A program made the translations under genes and the position numbers. Below, one piece after another: positions 14,358 through 14,501 of a stretch of DNA of 14,501 nt (position 1 is the first letter of the stretch; the number at the start of each line of letters is the position of its first letter). Below the pieces are notes generated by a model. The model was not told the DNA's origin. It saw only the letters and a list, made by a program, of their open reading frames with translations, and made no database searches. Source of the DNA: Niveispirillum sp. (GTDB lineage: Bacteria > Pseudomonadota > Alphaproteobacteria > Azospirillales > Azospirillaceae); NCBI GenBank assembly GCA_016463045.1, contig JAEMSB010000032.1, positions 2,085 through 16,585 on the forward strand, in the 5' to 3' direction.

Positions 14358-14455
14358 GTCGTGGGTCAGGTCGAAGGCGACAGCCGGAGCCCTGACAGAA
14401 AAGGCTTAAACTCAATGCCGTCAGGGCTCGCCTCTGGCTCGACCTGACCTACGAT
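14358..14455. repeat. Long imperfect palindrome (about 98 bases)
   Basis: The outer arms 14358-14374 and 14439-14455 pair over 17 positions (11 perfect around GGTCAGGTCGA, plus two wobble pairs further out). The inner arms GAGCCCTGAC (14387-14396) and GTCAGGGCTC (14420-14429) pair perfectly. An asymmetric internal loop (12 and 9 bases) and a 23-base apical loop lie between them. There is no T tract on either strand. It starts 3 bases after the HAD stop codon and ends 10 bases before the next ATG. It may be a REP/MITE-like palindromic unit, a structured leader or a Rho-linked 3' end. Confidence 0.75.
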
Positions 14456-14465
14456 AGGTACTCAA

Positions 14466-14501
14466 ATGACCGCATCGCAAACCCTTTCCTACTGGCTGGA
14501 C
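14466..14501 (+). CDS. Start of an unidentified gene, cut by the window end
   Basis: An ATG at 14466 opens 12 codons (MTASQTLSYWLD) that run to the window edge. A weak AGG lies about 7 bases upstream, next to the base of the long hairpin. The length is too short to assign a family; the coding call rests on the spacing, same strand and open frame. Confidence 0.45.
   Translation, partial: MTASQTLSYWLD

Noticed and set aside
1..14501. CRISPR arrays, tRNA/rRNA genes, transposases, phage genes, att sites
   Set aside because: No regularly spaced repeats, cloverleaf-like sequences or mobile-element proteins were seen on either strand.

Overview
The window is GC-rich (the only AT-rich stretches are short intergenic regions). 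It looks like chromosomal or megaplasmid DNA of an alphaproteobacterium, most likely Azospirillaceae/Rhodospirillales (Azospirillum, Niveispirillum or Nitrospirillum type). That guess rests on the HWE-family histidine kinase next to a FATGUY-like receiver, the aqpS-type arsenic operon, malate synthase G and general base composition; no marker gene fixes the taxon. I see no tRNA, rRNA, CRISPR array, insertion sequence or phage gene.

Layout. (1) 1-419: 3' end of an isochorismatase-family hydrolase, convergent with (2) a vapBC toxin-antitoxin pair (424-983, minus) that has a 13-bp inverted-repeat operator over its promoter. (3) Malate synthase G (glcB, 1055-3226, minus) diverges from an IclR-family regulator (3340-4161, plus); the gap holds GGAA/TTCC palindromes close to the IclR consensus. 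(4) 4294-6577: a two-gene signalling operon of a single-domain receiver and a hybrid HWE kinase with two receivers, the second lacking its phospho-acceptor Asp. (5) 6641-8666, minus: an arsenic operon arsR-arsI-arsC-aqpS with overlapping genes and no ArsB/Acr3 pump. (6) 8869-10074: a DUF1624/HGSNAT-like membrane acyltransferase divergent from arsR. (7) 10348-12495: a TonB-dependent siderophore receptor closed by a strong terminator. (8) 12586-13512: a GhrA-type glyoxylate/hydroxypyruvate reductase. (9) 13687-14355: a type II haloacid dehalogenase-like HAD protein, followed by a long hairpin and the first 12 codons of an unidentified gene.

Functional themes. Glyoxylate appears twice: malate synthase G condenses it with acetyl-CoA, and GhrA reduces it to glycolate. 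The arsenic operon combines C-As bond cleavage (ArsI), arsenate reduction (ArsC) and an aquaglyceroporin channel (AqpS) that can let arsenite out, under ArsR.

The most interesting signal is the arsR/DUF1624 intergenic region. Two near-identical operators (ATTTCGA-N6-TCGAAAT type) lie with centres 42 bp apart. Each covers the -10 element of one of two overlapping divergent promoters. This suggests that ArsR controls the membrane acyltransferase as well as its own operon, and that arsR mRNA may be leaderless. Promoter and operator calls were made by eye and are inference.
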